Source: Duodenibacillus massiliensis (GTDB lineage: Bacteria > Pseudomonadota > Gammaproteobacteria > Burkholderiales > Burkholderiaceae_F). Taken from it: DNA of 64,000 bases. Both the position numbers and the translations under genes were made by a program. Each line of letters starts with the position of its first letter. The first letter of the stretch is position 1. Where the stretch lies: NCBI RefSeq assembly GCF_900128485.1, contig NZ_LT635856.1:14045-78044 (forward strand). Direction: 5' to 3'. Under the pieces are notes generated by a model. That model was not told the DNA's origin, searched no databases, and saw only the letters and a program-made list of their open reading frames with translations. This document shows, one piece after another, positions 16,768 through 24,568 of this stretch.

Positions 16768-16796
16768 AATCCCCCGCAACGGGGGATTTTTTGTCC
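16768..16796 (+). terminator. Terminator of cI (phage A)
   Basis: ATCCCCC-GCAAC-GGGGGAT followed by six T, 18 bases after the cI stop. Rho-independent terminator separating cI from the plus-strand early operon. Confidence 0.9.
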
Positions 16797-16811
16797 CTAT
16801 TCCATGTCTTT

Positions 16812-16888
16812 ATCTTTTGACGTACATCAAAAGATGTTAAATTGGATCACAGAGGTTCGCCAATTGATGTAATACTATCGTTCATCAA
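16812..16888 (+). promoter_or_regulatory. Operator and putative promoter of the rightward early operon
   Basis: A 24-base palindrome with arms ATCTTTTGA (16812) and TCAAAAGAT (16827) repeats the cI operator arms. A second weaker inverted pair, TTGATG (16864) and CATCAA (16883), follows, with TAATACTAT between. This suggests that cI represses the rightward operon here as well as at the cro-cI region. No strong -35/-10 pair is certain. Confidence 0.65.
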
Positions 16889-16928
16889 ATGCAGTTTTAT
16901 TACTGCTTATGCCGTAAGGAATTACATA

Positions 16929-17066
16929 ATGACCTCTCTCGACATCCTTCACGAAAACATCCGCCGCGCCGGCCGCGAAGACACTTCGGCCGCGTTCTGG
17001 CTTCCCGTCATGCGCGTGATGGCCGGCATCTACGCCGCCCTTCTCGTTGGTCAACTCTTTGCATGA
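16929..17066 (+). CDS. 45-residue membrane microprotein
   Basis: ATG 16929 with AAGGA upstream; an in-frame TTG at 16842 would lie in the operator and is rejected. The N-terminal half is charged (MTSLDILHENIRRAGREDTS) and residues 23-45 form one membrane segment. First gene of the repressed rightward operon. Function unknown. Confidence 0.55.
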   Translation: MTSLDILHENIRRAGREDTSAAFWLPVMRVMAGIYAALLVGQLFA

Positions 17067-17073
17067 GGCAGCC

Positions 17074-17319
17074 ATGAAGGAAATCGTTGAAGAAAAGCTC
17101 AACTGGATCATCTTCCAGTCAGACGATCCGGACACGCGGCCGGCAGAGGATGACCGCAAGAATCAGCTCTACCTCGTGCGACCGTGCCTCACCACAGACG
17201 ATGTCATTGTGGCCCGGTATGACCGCAAGGCACGCAAGTTCCGTGACGGCAACATGCTCTTTCACGGCGCTCTTTGGACAAAGTGGCAGCCGCTCTCGGA
17301 GCTTCTCAAGGTTAACTGA
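17074..17319 (+). CDS. Hypothetical early protein, 81 residues
   Basis: ATG 17074 with GAGG six bases upstream, chosen over an in-frame start at 17047 that overlaps the previous gene. Soluble, mixed alpha/beta, with several aromatic residues (WIIFQ, WTKWQP). Not recognised. It is followed by an unusual inverted-repeat-rich region. Confidence 0.55.
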   Translation: MKEIVEEKLNWIIFQSDDPDTRPAEDDRKNQLYLVRPCLTTDDVIVARYDRKARKFRDGNMLFHGALWTKWQPLSELLKVN

Positions 17320-17325
17320 AGCCTT

Positions 17326-17590
17326 TTTAACCGGCCCCTGTCAACCACTCAGCAAGTCTGAGACCTGAATTTTCAATGTTTGTTTAATGCGGGGGCCGGT
17401 TAAAGAGCAGCTTTTGCTCCTGACCGATTAGATATGCAGCGGGCACTGCATGTACGCGAGTTGAGCTCACGCAGCCCGGTGAGCAGCGAAGACCCAGCCT
17501 TCGGGGCCGCGGGGCGACAACACGCCTGAGTCTTCGAGAAGGCCAATTTCAGCGCTTGGCAACGAGCGCTGATGTGGGCTTTTTTTGTGA
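17326..17590 (+). ncRNA. Structured non-coding segment ending in a terminator-like hairpin
   Basis: No gene between 17320 and 17597, but dense inverted repeats: a perfect 13-base pair (TTTAACCGGCCCC at 17326, its complement at 17392), GAGCA/TGCTC at 17405-17419, GAAGAC/GTCTTC at 17488 and 17530, and CAGCGCT/AGCGCTG at 17550-17571 followed by GGGC and seven T. The last is a good terminator. The segment could be a small RNA or a leader/attenuator for the gene starting at 17598. No family is recognised. Confidence 0.5.
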
Positions 17591-17597
17591 GGGTTTT

Positions 17598-17852
17598 ATG
17601 TTCACAGCTAACGCGATTGTGGAAATCGAAACCGTATGCTTTACCCCAGGGGAAAAATGGACTGTGATATGTGGCGGAAGCCATCTGCAAGTCAGTATCC
17701 AGGACAACAAATTCATGAAGAAGGTGTCGAATCGTGAAATCAGCTTTCGCTCCGGGGATCAACTCATCGTTTCCCTGACAATGCAGCTAACTTCAGAAAA
17801 TAAGAGATCCCCTTTCAGTTTCATTGTGAACGAAGTTTACGGGTGGGGCTAA
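17598..17852 (+). CDS. Hypothetical early protein, 84 residues
   Basis: ATG 17598 with GAGGG four bases upstream, immediately after the terminator-like hairpin; an earlier in-frame start at 17556 would lie inside that hairpin. Beta-rich sequence (TANAIVEIETVCF, WTVICGGSHLQVSIQD). Not recognised. Position directly after the structured segment suggests its expression is conditional. Confidence 0.5.
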   Translation: MFTANAIVEIETVCFTPGEKWTVICGGSHLQVSIQDNKFMKKVSNREISFRSGDQLIVSLTMQLTSENKRSPFSFIVNEVYGWG

Positions 17853-17987
17853 CAAAGCCCGGGCATCGGACCCACTGGAGGTTTCTGCACGCTTAAGCTT
17901 TCGCCAAAACATCATTTTTTAGCAAGCAAAACATTTTTTGTTCTACCTGCTATCATCCGCGTATTGATTCGAGTTACGAGAAACAAA

Positions 17988-18959
17988 ATGACTGAAAGCA
18001 AACAATCAAAAGGCGGCCAGGCAAGAGCGAAAAACCTATCAGCGGAAGAACGCAAAGACATAGCCCGCAAAGCTGCACAGTTTCGCCATTTAAAAGCTCT
18101 GTACAAAGGAAATTTCAAAGAAGACTTTGGTTTTGATGTTGAGTGCTACGTTCTTAACAACGATGACAGAACGCCGGTGATCAGTCAACGTGGCATGGCT
18201 GCGGCACTAGGGTTCAGTGTCACAGCCGGCGGCTCTCGCTTTATATCCTTCACAAAAGGGAAAAGCATTAGCCAGTACCTTGGGCCTGAACTTATCGAAA
18301 AAATACAAAAACCGCTTGTTTTTCAATCATCTCTTGATGGGCCTGAAGTTGAGGTTAATGGCTACGACGTAACCATTCTGATTGATATCTGCAAAGCCGT
18401 AAATAAGGCTGAAATCGAAGGCGCTCTCAAGACCAGTCAACACGAGATCGCAAAACATGCCTCCGTCATTACGACCGCTTGCGCAAAATCCGGCATACGA
18501 GAACTGGTCTATAAGATTGTCGGGATGAACTCGACCAAAGAACAGTTCCTCATAGCTTTCAAGCGATTTGTTCAAGAAGAAGCGAAACGATATGAGAGCG
18601 AGTTTCCTGTGGAGTTGTATGGCGAGTGGACTCGTTTGTACCAAATACAGATGCCGGAGCGTGGCTGGCCCTGGAAATTTAAAGTGTTAACTATTGATCA
18701 CGTATACACCCCTCTGGCAAAAAGTAACGGACGGGTATTAAAACTCTTGCGCAACCAAAAGCATGAGACGGGCGAGAACAATAAAAAGCTGTTTCAATTT
18801 CTTAGTGATATTGGAACAAAGGCTCTGAGATTCCAGCTGGGGCGAGTTTTAGAAATGGCTGAGTCATCTAAGACGCGTGAGGAATATGAGAAAAAGATCG
18901 TCGAGCGCTTTGGCGGTCAAATGAGCCTTGATTTTGAGGGCTCCGCCAAAGAAAAATAA
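17988..18959 (+). CDS. P63C-domain phage protein
   Basis: 323 residues from ATG 17988; a TTG at 17964 is a less likely start. The N-terminus (KQSKGGQARAKNLSAEERKD) is basic. Residues about 215-300 (LYGEWTRLYQ, DHVYTPLAKSNGRVLKLL, HETGENNKKLFQFLS) match the P63C domain, found in phage and prophage proteins of uncertain role, often thought to be DNA-associated. The coding sequence is more AT-rich than its neighbours and is followed by a strong terminator, so it may be an independently acquired unit. Confidence 0.75.
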   Translation: MTESKQSKGGQARAKNLSAEERKDIARKAAQFRHLKALYKGNFKEDFGFDVECYVLNNDDRTPVISQRGMAAALGFSVTAGGSRFISFTKGKSISQYLGPELIEKIQKPLVFQSSLDGPEVEVNGYDVTILIDICKAVNKAEIEGALKTSQHEIAKHASVITTACAKSGIRELVYKIVGMNSTKEQFLIAFKRFVQEEAKRYESEFPVELYGEWTRLYQIQMPERGWPWKFKVLTIDHVYTPLAKSNGRVLKLLRNQKHETGENNKKLFQFLSDIGTKALRFQLGRVLEMAESSKTREEYEKKIVERFGGQMSLDFEGSAKEK

Positions 18960-18976
18960 TTCTTACCTTTTCAACC

Positions 18977-19008
18977 AAGGCCTCCGAGCAATCGGGGGCC
19001 TTTTTTTA
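18977..19008 (+). terminator. Rho-independent terminator after the P63C gene
   Basis: AAGGCCTCCGA-GCAA-TCGGGGGCCTT with one mismatch, followed by a run of seven T. Genes from 19025 on need read-through or another promoter. Confidence 0.9.
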
Positions 19009-19024
19009 TCCATCAGGAAATGGA

Positions 19025-19267
19025 ATGTTATGGACATCCGAACAAAACGAACAGCTGAGCCGTTACTGCGTCGGCATCCAGGCGATCTCGGCCAAAGTCC
19101 GACTCGGCCATGCCGATTACGCCGATGCGGCCGCGCTGGAGTTTGTCATGCCGCAACTCGCCCAAGCAGTCGAAGACTTGAAAAAACTGATCATCAAAAA
19201 GTGCCGGCAACGCGACAGTCAAATGCAGGAGGAAGCCGCCAATGACACGCTTGATAGCAACGCCTGA
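19025..19267 (+). CDS. Hypothetical early protein, 80 residues
   Basis: ATG 19025 with AGGA upstream. Helical, Ala-rich, with a Lys/Arg-rich segment (LKKLIIKKCRQRDSQ). Overlaps the next gene by 26 bases. Not recognised; part of the recombination/early operon. Confidence 0.55.
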   Translation: MLWTSEQNEQLSRYCVGIQAISAKVRLGHADYADAAALEFVMPQLAQAVEDLKKLIIKKCRQRDSQMQEEAANDTLDSNA

Positions 19268-19622
19268 GCACATCAAGGCGATCATCCGCGACTACGCCCC
19301 GTGGCAGGCTGAGAAGCCACAGTTCAGGCCGGATCTTGCCTGTCAGGCTTTCGACAGCGAGGCAGACGGCACCACGATCAAGTTGCATGCAGCTGACAGC
19401 GGCGCTCCGGAAGACGACAGATGGTTTGTGATCGTCTGTCCCGGTTACGGCGCTGACCGATACCTTGTGAACCTCACGAAGGCCCAATACGACGAAATCC
19501 GGAATCTGATGCTTCAGAACATTACCGGTGGGAAGCTCACACCGGTTGTGAGCAGCGACTGGAAGAAGCAATTCAGCTGGCGCAAGTCCATGGGGAAGCA
19601 CGTATGTCCTACCAAAAAGTGA
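19242..19622 (+). CDS. Hypothetical early protein, 126 residues
   Basis: ATG 19242, with GGAGG about ten bases upstream inside the previous gene. Mixed alpha/beta with DRWFVIVCPGYGADRYLVNL in the centre. Overlaps the ssb gene by 19 bases, which suggests coupling. Function not recognised. Confidence 0.55.
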   Translation: MTRLIATPEHIKAIIRDYAPWQAEKPQFRPDLACQAFDSEADGTTIKLHAADSGAPEDDRWFVIVCPGYGADRYLVNLTKAQYDEIRNLMLQNITGGKLTPVVSSDWKKQFSWRKSMGKHVCPTKK

Positions 19623-19966
19623 TTCTTGTGGGACAGGTGGTTCACACGCCGCAGTACCGCAAGGGCGGCGATGGAGTTATCCAGGCGACGCGCCTGCAAC
19701 TGCTGACTGAAACCCCCATGCGCAACGGCAATGTTGAAAGGAACTACCACACGGTGCTTGCGTTCGGAGATCTCGCCGACATCGCGCAGCAGGGAATACA
19801 CAAAGGGAACCAGGTACATGCCGAGGGACGCTTACGCACCCGGCGCTACCAGGGAAGAGACGGTGTTGAGAAATGGATCACCGAGGTCATCGCCGACATG
19901 TTGGATTTCAGAGGAGAAATTGATGTTACTGAGGGACGTAGTGAAGGAAGCCAGGAAGCTGCTTAA
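19604..19966 (+). CDS. ssb: Single-stranded DNA-binding protein
   Basis: 120 residues. The OB-fold pattern is clear: KVILVGQVVHTPQYRKGGDG, NYHTVLAFGDLADIAQQGIH, GNQVHAEGRLRTRRYQGRDG and the final ITEVIADMLDFRG are standard SSB core motifs. Only about 15 residues follow the core, without the acidic C-terminal tip that recruits host partners, as in some phage SSBs. It protects single strands during phage DNA replication and recombination. Confidence 0.92.
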   Translation: MSYQKVILVGQVVHTPQYRKGGDGVIQATRLQLLTETPMRNGNVERNYHTVLAFGDLADIAQQGIHKGNQVHAEGRLRTRRYQGRDGVEKWITEVIADMLDFRGEIDVTEGRSEGSQEAA

Positions 19967-20198
19967 AAAGCCCTATCAAAAGCAGTACTACGTGCAATGG
20001 CTCCGCATCGCACACATGGTCAGCCTTGTCGACGTGGCTGTTGCCAAGGAGTACCTGATGCCGCAACTGCTGACCTACATGATCGCACTGGACGAATGCC
20101 AGCGCAGCGTGATTTCCCGGGAGACGCTTAACGAGTACGCGGAAGGGCTACGGGCAGATCTGAAGATTTGGCTCAAAGCCATTGAGAGGTATGTGTGA
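19923..20198 (+). CDS. Hypothetical early protein, 91 residues
   Basis: ATG 19923 with GAGGAG six bases upstream, overlapping the end of ssb by 44 bases. Helical and basic at the start (VVKEARKLLKKPYQKQYYVQ). Not recognised. Its stop overlaps the GTG start of the next microprotein. Confidence 0.55.
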   Translation: MLLRDVVKEARKLLKKPYQKQYYVQWLRIAHMVSLVDVAVAKEYLMPQLLTYMIALDECQRSVISRETLNEYAEGLRADLKIWLKAIERYV

Positions 20199-20311
20199 TT
20201 CGAGACGATGACGAAACCTTCGGGCTGACAGAGCTCTGCCTGACGATCTGTATCGCGGCCGTGCTGATCTTCGGCCCGGGACTTTTTCTTGGATGGCTGA
20301 TTTGGGGATAG
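20195..20311 (+). CDS. 38-residue membrane microprotein ending in FLGWLIWG
   Basis: GTG 20195 overlaps the preceding stop (GTGA). A short acidic N-terminus (IRDDDETFG) is followed by one membrane segment and the exact C-terminus FLGWLIWG. A 37-residue protein of phage B (57665-57778) ends with the same eight residues, which makes it very likely that both are real genes. Function unknown. Confidence 0.6.
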   Translation: MIRDDDETFGLTELCLTICIAAVLIFGPGLFLGWLIWG

Positions 20312-20313
20312 AA

Positions 20314-20664
20314 ATGGACCAGCAATTTTCTTTGGAACTGATTCGCAACGGCTTGCTCTGCTGCGACATTGAGGACGCAATCCGTGATGCCACACAGGCC
20401 GTCACCGAACGCGGCAAGGCCGCAACGGTGACCATCAAGCTCACCGTGAAGCCGGCCACGAAGTCATCAAGTGACAACGTGATCATCACGGACGACGTGT
20501 CCGTCAAGCTGCCGAAGCTCTCCTCCGGCGAGACGATTCTTTTTGCATGTGAAGACGGCCGCCTGAGTGCTGACAACCCGCGACAGGGCAAGCTCAGTTT
20601 TACAAAAGTTGAAGTGAAAGAACCGGCCAATGCCGCGGCCGGCAAGTTTGAGAAATTGAAGTAG
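20314..20664 (+). CDS. Hypothetical early protein, 116 residues
   Basis: ATG 20314 with GGGGA six bases upstream, two bases after the microprotein stop. Helical first third (FSLELIRNGLLCCDIEDAIR), then TVTIKLTVKP and a Lys/Ser-rich part. The pattern resembles small proteins that accompany DUF2303 genes in phages. Function unknown. Confidence 0.55.
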   Translation: MDQQFSLELIRNGLLCCDIEDAIRDATQAVTERGKAATVTIKLTVKPATKSSSDNVIITDDVSVKLPKLSSGETILFACEDGRLSADNPRQGKLSFTKVEVKEPANAAAGKFEKLK

Positions 20665-20673
20665 GAGAAGAAA

Positions 20674-21489
20674 ATGGAAAAGGAAATGATTGACACCGCT
20701 GCCGAGCGCCGCCCCTTTATGCTGGAGGTCAAGGGCGTCCCGTTCATCGTCGGTCACAAGGACTACGAAGCATCGTCCTGCGAGAAGTTGCTGCCGCGGC
20801 CCGTGCACGATGAACGCCTTGTGACGCTTGCAGATGCTGCGAGCTTCACGGAATACATCCGCCGTCACGGCCAGAAGAACACGGCCGTCTACGTGTCGGC
20901 CACATGGCCCGCTTCCAATGCGCCGATGGCCGAGGTCATCATCGATGACGGAGCTGCCGGCCAAAGCTCGTGGAGAGACCACCGGGCCACGCTCTCCCCG
21001 GTACTCACCAAGGCATTCAGCGACTGGAGGATGATTGATCAGGAGAAGATCAATCAGCTCAACCTCTGCGTGTTTCTTGACAGACACCTGCAGGACATCG
21101 TCCGGCCGGAAGGCACGACCGCACCATCGGCCGCCGAGGTGATGACCTTCGCGTCAACACTCTCCGACATCCGCAAGGTGGAGTTCAAAAAGAGCGTGAA
21201 TCTGGACAACGGCCGCGTCCAGCTCACCTACACCGAGGAAGATGCCGGCACGCAGAACCTGACGATTCCCCGCGAGTTCTACATCCAGGTGAAGCCCCTG
21301 GAAGGCCACGACTGGACGTATCAGCTCAAGGTCGCAATGCGCTACCGGATCGAAGACTCCGTGAAGCTCATCTTCACGCTGGAGCTCCGCGACATTGACC
21401 AGCTGATTGAAGCGCTCCGAAAGGAGATCACGGAGACACTGAAGAAAGACCTGTCTGCTGACGGCATACCGGTCTACCTGAAAGCATAA
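20674..21489 (+). CDS. DUF2303 (YfdQ-like) protein
   Basis: 271 residues. Characteristic DUF2303 pattern: VTLADAASFTEYIRRHGQKN, AVYVSATWP, DHRATLSPVLTKAFSDW, FLDRHLQDIVRP and a C-terminal ELRDIDQLIEALRKEI. The family occurs widely in phage early regions, near recombination genes; its biochemical role is not established. Ribosome-binding site GGAG upstream of ATG 20674. Confidence 0.85.
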   Translation: MEKEMIDTAAERRPFMLEVKGVPFIVGHKDYEASSCEKLLPRPVHDERLVTLADAASFTEYIRRHGQKNTAVYVSATWPASNAPMAEVIIDDGAAGQSSWRDHRATLSPVLTKAFSDWRMIDQEKINQLNLCVFLDRHLQDIVRPEGTTAPSAAEVMTFASTLSDIRKVEFKKSVNLDNGRVQLTYTEEDAGTQNLTIPREFYIQVKPLEGHDWTYQLKVAMRYRIEDSVKLIFTLELRDIDQLIEALRKEITETLKKDLSADGIPVYLKA

Positions 21490-21499
21490 GGAGTCAGAG

Positions 21500-21715
21500 A
21501 TGTGCAAACGTAAGCAGCTTCCGCCGCCGCCAGATGCACTGGGCGTTTTGATGCTTGATGCCCGTCAGGTCGCCGCAGCATTAAACATCGGAGTGTCGTC
21601 ACTTTGGAAAGCCGTAAAGAACATCCCCGGCTTCCCCAAACCCATAGCGATCACGCCGAGGACAGTTCGCTGGCGTGCCAGCGAAGTCGCAAAATGGGCG
21701 GCCGGTACTAATTAG
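21500..21715 (+). CDS. AlpA-family excisionase-like regulator
   Basis: 71 residues. LDARQVAAALNIGVSSLWKA, followed by PGFPKPIAI and RWRASEVAKWAA, is the AlpA/winged-helix excisionase pattern, including the aromatic W of the wing. Such proteins bend attachment-site DNA for excision or activate integrase transcription. It is the last gene of phage A, next to a terminator and the tandem 12-base repeats at 21785, which could be its or the integrase's binding sites. Confidence 0.8.
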   Translation: MCKRKQLPPPPDALGVLMLDARQVAAALNIGVSSLWKAVKNIPGFPKPIAITPRTVRWRASEVAKWAAGTN

Positions 21716-21727
21716 TACCCGATCTAC

Positions 21728-21761
21728 AACGCTCAGGAGGTGACTCCTGGGCGTTTTTTTT
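21728..21761 (+). terminator. Terminator of the phage A early operon
   Basis: AACGCTCAGGAG-GTGA-CTCCTGGGCGTT followed by eight T: a long stem and strong T-run, 13 bases after the excisionase-like gene. Confidence 0.92.
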
Positions 21762-21784
21762 ATCATAATTCCAGTAAATGAAAC

Positions 21785-21808
21785 ATTGCTCCCAATATTG
21801 CTCCCAAT
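21785..21808. repeat. Tandem 12-base repeats, candidate integrase arm sites
   Basis: ATTGCTCCCAAT occurs twice without spacing. The core TGCTCCCAAT recurs at 62922 and inverted (TTGGGAGCAT) at 62976, just upstream of the element C integrase. Short repeats on both sides of an attachment core are typical arm-type sites of tyrosine integrases. Confidence 0.6.
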
Positions 21809-21858
21809 AGAGACGGGATACGCAAATAACATCAATAAATATTAAGGAGTTCGGATCT

Positions 21859-21867
21859 AACTGGGCC
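21859..21867. other. Candidate attachment core, left end of phage B
   Basis: AACTGGGCC here and at 62750 are direct repeats flanking phage B. The bases before it (GTTCGGATCT) look like a tRNA T-loop, and at the right end AACTGGGCC is followed by TACCA. Joining left flank and right copy gives a sequence like the last 24 bases of a tRNA. The core is short, so the assignment is tentative. Confidence 0.45.
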
Positions 21868-21910
21868 AAAAACCCGCATGAATAAAGGCGTGTATGGCGG
21901 CTCCAAAAAT

Positions 21911-21932
21911 CTTCCCTAGTTTTTTCCCTAGT
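21911..21932. repeat. CTTCCCTAGT repeat pair, candidate phage B integrase arm sites
   Basis: CTTCCCTAGT followed after two T by TTCCCTAGT. The same 22-base block with one mismatch lies at 62573-62594 beside the phage B integrase, and an inverted relative at 62635-62652. They lie inside the AACTGGGCC repeats, as arm sites should. The rest of 21809-22030 contains no gene. Confidence 0.55.
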
Positions 21933-21994
21933 CATGCAGAAAAAGCGTAAACTCCTCACTAGATGTCCTGAGCGCCAAGAGCGCCTGAGACACG

Positions 21995-22026
21995 GAACCC
22001 CGAGCGCCGCAAGGTACCCGGGGTTC
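21995..22026. terminator. Hairpin at the end of the phage B late operon
   Basis: GAACCCCG (21995) pairs with CGGGGTTC (22019) around a 16-base GC-rich loop, four bases beyond the last phage B late gene. There is no T-run on the minus-strand side, so termination strength is doubtful; T-rich sequence follows on the plus strand. Confidence 0.45.
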
Positions 22027-22030
22027 AATT

Positions 22031-24568
22031 TTATCTCTCCGGCTGATCCGCCATACGAGGAGCACGCGTCGGCATGAGACTGTCAAGCGGCAACCAGTAG
22101 TCCTGTCCAGTCCCACGGCGCAGCTTCTTTTCCATCCGCGACAGGTATCCCGGCGACATCCACTCATTGAACTCGTTCATAAAGGCGCGGTCAATCGCCG
22201 TTGACGTGTACCACATATTGAGGAACGGAAGGTGCGAGCGGATTGAACGCACAGTTTTCGCACCAGGTTTTGTGTCCTTGTCGTAGATAGGTGCACGAGC
22301 CCAAGCAAACGCCGCGTCCGAAGCCTCAATCACCGAACCAAGCTGAGGACCAAGAATGTTAGCCGCGCCAGACATTGCACCGTAACGAGAATCATCTGAG
22401 AGTCCGTTCACAATCCAGTCCCCAAGGAAACCTAAGCCGCCACCCTTTGTCAGCGCAGCCGCCCAGAATTTTCCGGAGGTAACATCTTCTGCATCCTTAC
22501 CATTAAGCAAGTCTTGAATCTGAAGGGACAATGCCCCCATGACCGTCGTCGATACTACCATCGCCGCCAGGTACCCAAGTTGATCCACTCGGCCGCCGTG
22601 GTGATTTAAGAACTGCGCCCGCCGCCAGTGCTTTTCCATCATTGCCAAAGGAAACGACTTGAAGAGCATCGCAGCACGCCACAACTCGCCCGACATTGTT
22701 CCTCGCTTATTACCGCGACTTGCTTCCGTCCGAGTGATCAAGTCAGGACCGAGGGAAGCCATTTCTCCTTCATTGAGGATAAAGCCGATGACCTTACTCG
22801 CAAGAGATTCAGCGTTCTCGTCAACGATCATCCTCTTCGGATCCGAAGAAATTTCCTTCAGCCGCTTATACGACAGGAACTTCACGCCCTTGAATTCTTC
22901 TGTCCCGGCCTCCTGCATCAGCCGCCATTCGGCCTCTCCAATACCGCCGTCCTGAAGTCGCGCCCGATCATAATCATCCAACGCCGACCAATCTTTCTCA
23001 ATGAATTTACCGAGAGACGCCAGCATATTGAGGTTGAACGCTCGGCGCACCGCATCAGTCCACGCCGTCAGGAAAGAAGCCCTCATTGAGGCATTCGCCA
23101 GTTTGGCCGTCCACCCTTGTCCCAGATTGTCGCTACCCCACCGAATGAAGTCGGATGAGATACTGTCAGCAATGAGGCCGCAACGATTCGCATAGTCTTT
23201 CCAGTCGGAGCCGTAGGCCGAGAAGAGGAGCCGCATTCCTTGTCCAAAATCCAAGCGACTGAAGCCGGTAGCCACAAAGTACGTCGCAATATCTGAGAAG
23301 GACGAAATAAACGCTTTTCCCAATTTGCCGGCAACTTCGAGATTTCGCCATCCGGACAGAAACCGCACCGCAGGTTCGGAGTTGACGGCCATCGCGCTTG
23401 CCTCACCGGAAAGCACGCGCCACATTTCATCCAACGTAACACGCGTCAGACCGTGGTGATCTGAATATTTCGTAAGGAGTTCCCAACTGCTTTTCTCACG
23501 CCGGGCGTCCAAAGCCTGAGCGTCGGCAATTTCTTTAAGGAATTTGAACGTCGTCTCCGCTTGCGGCCCGAATCCCTCCATCATCGCTATGTCGTGACTC
23601 ATCTTGGAAACATGCCCGATAAGCGTACTCGTCAAACTGCCCTGACCGTACTTCGCCTCGTACTGCAGATACGAATCCGCATCCTTGAAATGCAACTCTC
23701 GGTGCGGATATTTTTTGTAGCCTACCAGGCTAGGCTCTACCGGAGTTTCCAAGGCATCCCACAAATTGTCTGCGTTATGTCCGGAAGTCACAATGTCTTC
23801 CCATGCCTCACCAAGGAAGTCCCGCAACTGACTGTCGGTCATCCGCTGACCGTTGTCCTGCTTATAGCGGGTTCTGTCCATAAGCGGGAACACCTCATCA
23901 ATCCAAGCATTCTTCCCGCCGCCTTTTTTATTTCGGACTTTTGCCCAATCGTGCGACTGCGGAATATAGCCATAGTCAATAAGACCAATCCTTGCACCTG
24001 CATGTAAGGCACGGCCCCGCATATCCTTCGCCGTCTTTGCCCATGCCTCAGCCGCGGCCTTCGCACGGGCGTTCTTTGTGTCTTCACCATAGACCTCATG
24101 TGCGAAATCGTGAGCATCTTCGGCGTTTTCCATAAAACCAAGCCATTTCGGGCGAATGCCGTTAAGCGTATCGAGCATCGAAGTCAGGTACTCGTTTTGA
24201 ATGCCTTTTGCAGCGCGTTCAACACCGAGCATCAGTTTTGCGACGCCCGCGTGAGCGTGAATGTCCTCTTCCCGCGCAAGGCGATCCAATTCTCTCAGCG
24301 AGCGGTTTTGTGCGAGAACCTGCTTATAACGCGCAGCCTTCTTTTGCCGAGCCTGCTCCTGTAAATCCTTCGCCAGCTCACCACCGGCGGCCTGAATGCG
24401 TTCCGCCTGAGTCATTGAGCCCCAGCGTTCCCGAAAATCTTTGCGTTTGGAAAGCGTGTTCATTTTGGACTCGAAGGCCGCGATAATCTGTTCGCCTTCT
24501 TCGTCGCTGATTGTGCCTTCTTTGCGACCGAGCGTCTGCCCGATCAAGTCCTTACATTCTTGTTTCAT
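22031..24568 (-). CDS. Large internal virion protein
   Basis: 845 residues from ATG 24568, which overlaps the upstream stop (ATGA). The N-terminal 150 residues are helical and charged, the middle has aromatic-rich segments (DYGYIPQSHDWAKV, then WSALDDYDRARL), and the C-terminal third contains hydrophobic helices (AAMVVSTTVMGALSL). It is the last of three very long late proteins downstream of the lysis cassette, matching podovirus internal core or ejection proteins that enter the cell with the DNA. No enzymatic motif is seen. Role inferred from position and size. Confidence 0.7.
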   Translation of the reverse strand: MKQECKDLIGQTLGRKEGTISDEEGEQIIAAFESKMNTLSKRKDFRERWGSMTQAERIQAAGGELAKDLQEQARQKKAARYKQVLAQNRSLRELDRLAREEDIHAHAGVAKLMLGVERAAKGIQNEYLTSMLDTLNGIRPKWLGFMENAEDAHDFAHEVYGEDTKNARAKAAAEAWAKTAKDMRGRALHAGARIGLIDYGYIPQSHDWAKVRNKKGGGKNAWIDEVFPLMDRTRYKQDNGQRMTDSQLRDFLGEAWEDIVTSGHNADNLWDALETPVEPSLVGYKKYPHRELHFKDADSYLQYEAKYGQGSLTSTLIGHVSKMSHDIAMMEGFGPQAETTFKFLKEIADAQALDARREKSSWELLTKYSDHHGLTRVTLDEMWRVLSGEASAMAVNSEPAVRFLSGWRNLEVAGKLGKAFISSFSDIATYFVATGFSRLDFGQGMRLLFSAYGSDWKDYANRCGLIADSISSDFIRWGSDNLGQGWTAKLANASMRASFLTAWTDAVRRAFNLNMLASLGKFIEKDWSALDDYDRARLQDGGIGEAEWRLMQEAGTEEFKGVKFLSYKRLKEISSDPKRMIVDENAESLASKVIGFILNEGEMASLGPDLITRTEASRGNKRGTMSGELWRAAMLFKSFPLAMMEKHWRRAQFLNHHGGRVDQLGYLAAMVVSTTVMGALSLQIQDLLNGKDAEDVTSGKFWAAALTKGGGLGFLGDWIVNGLSDDSRYGAMSGAANILGPQLGSVIEASDAAFAWARAPIYDKDTKPGAKTVRSIRSHLPFLNMWYTSTAIDRAFMNEFNEWMSPGYLSRMEKKLRRGTGQDYWLPLDSLMPTRAPRMADQPER

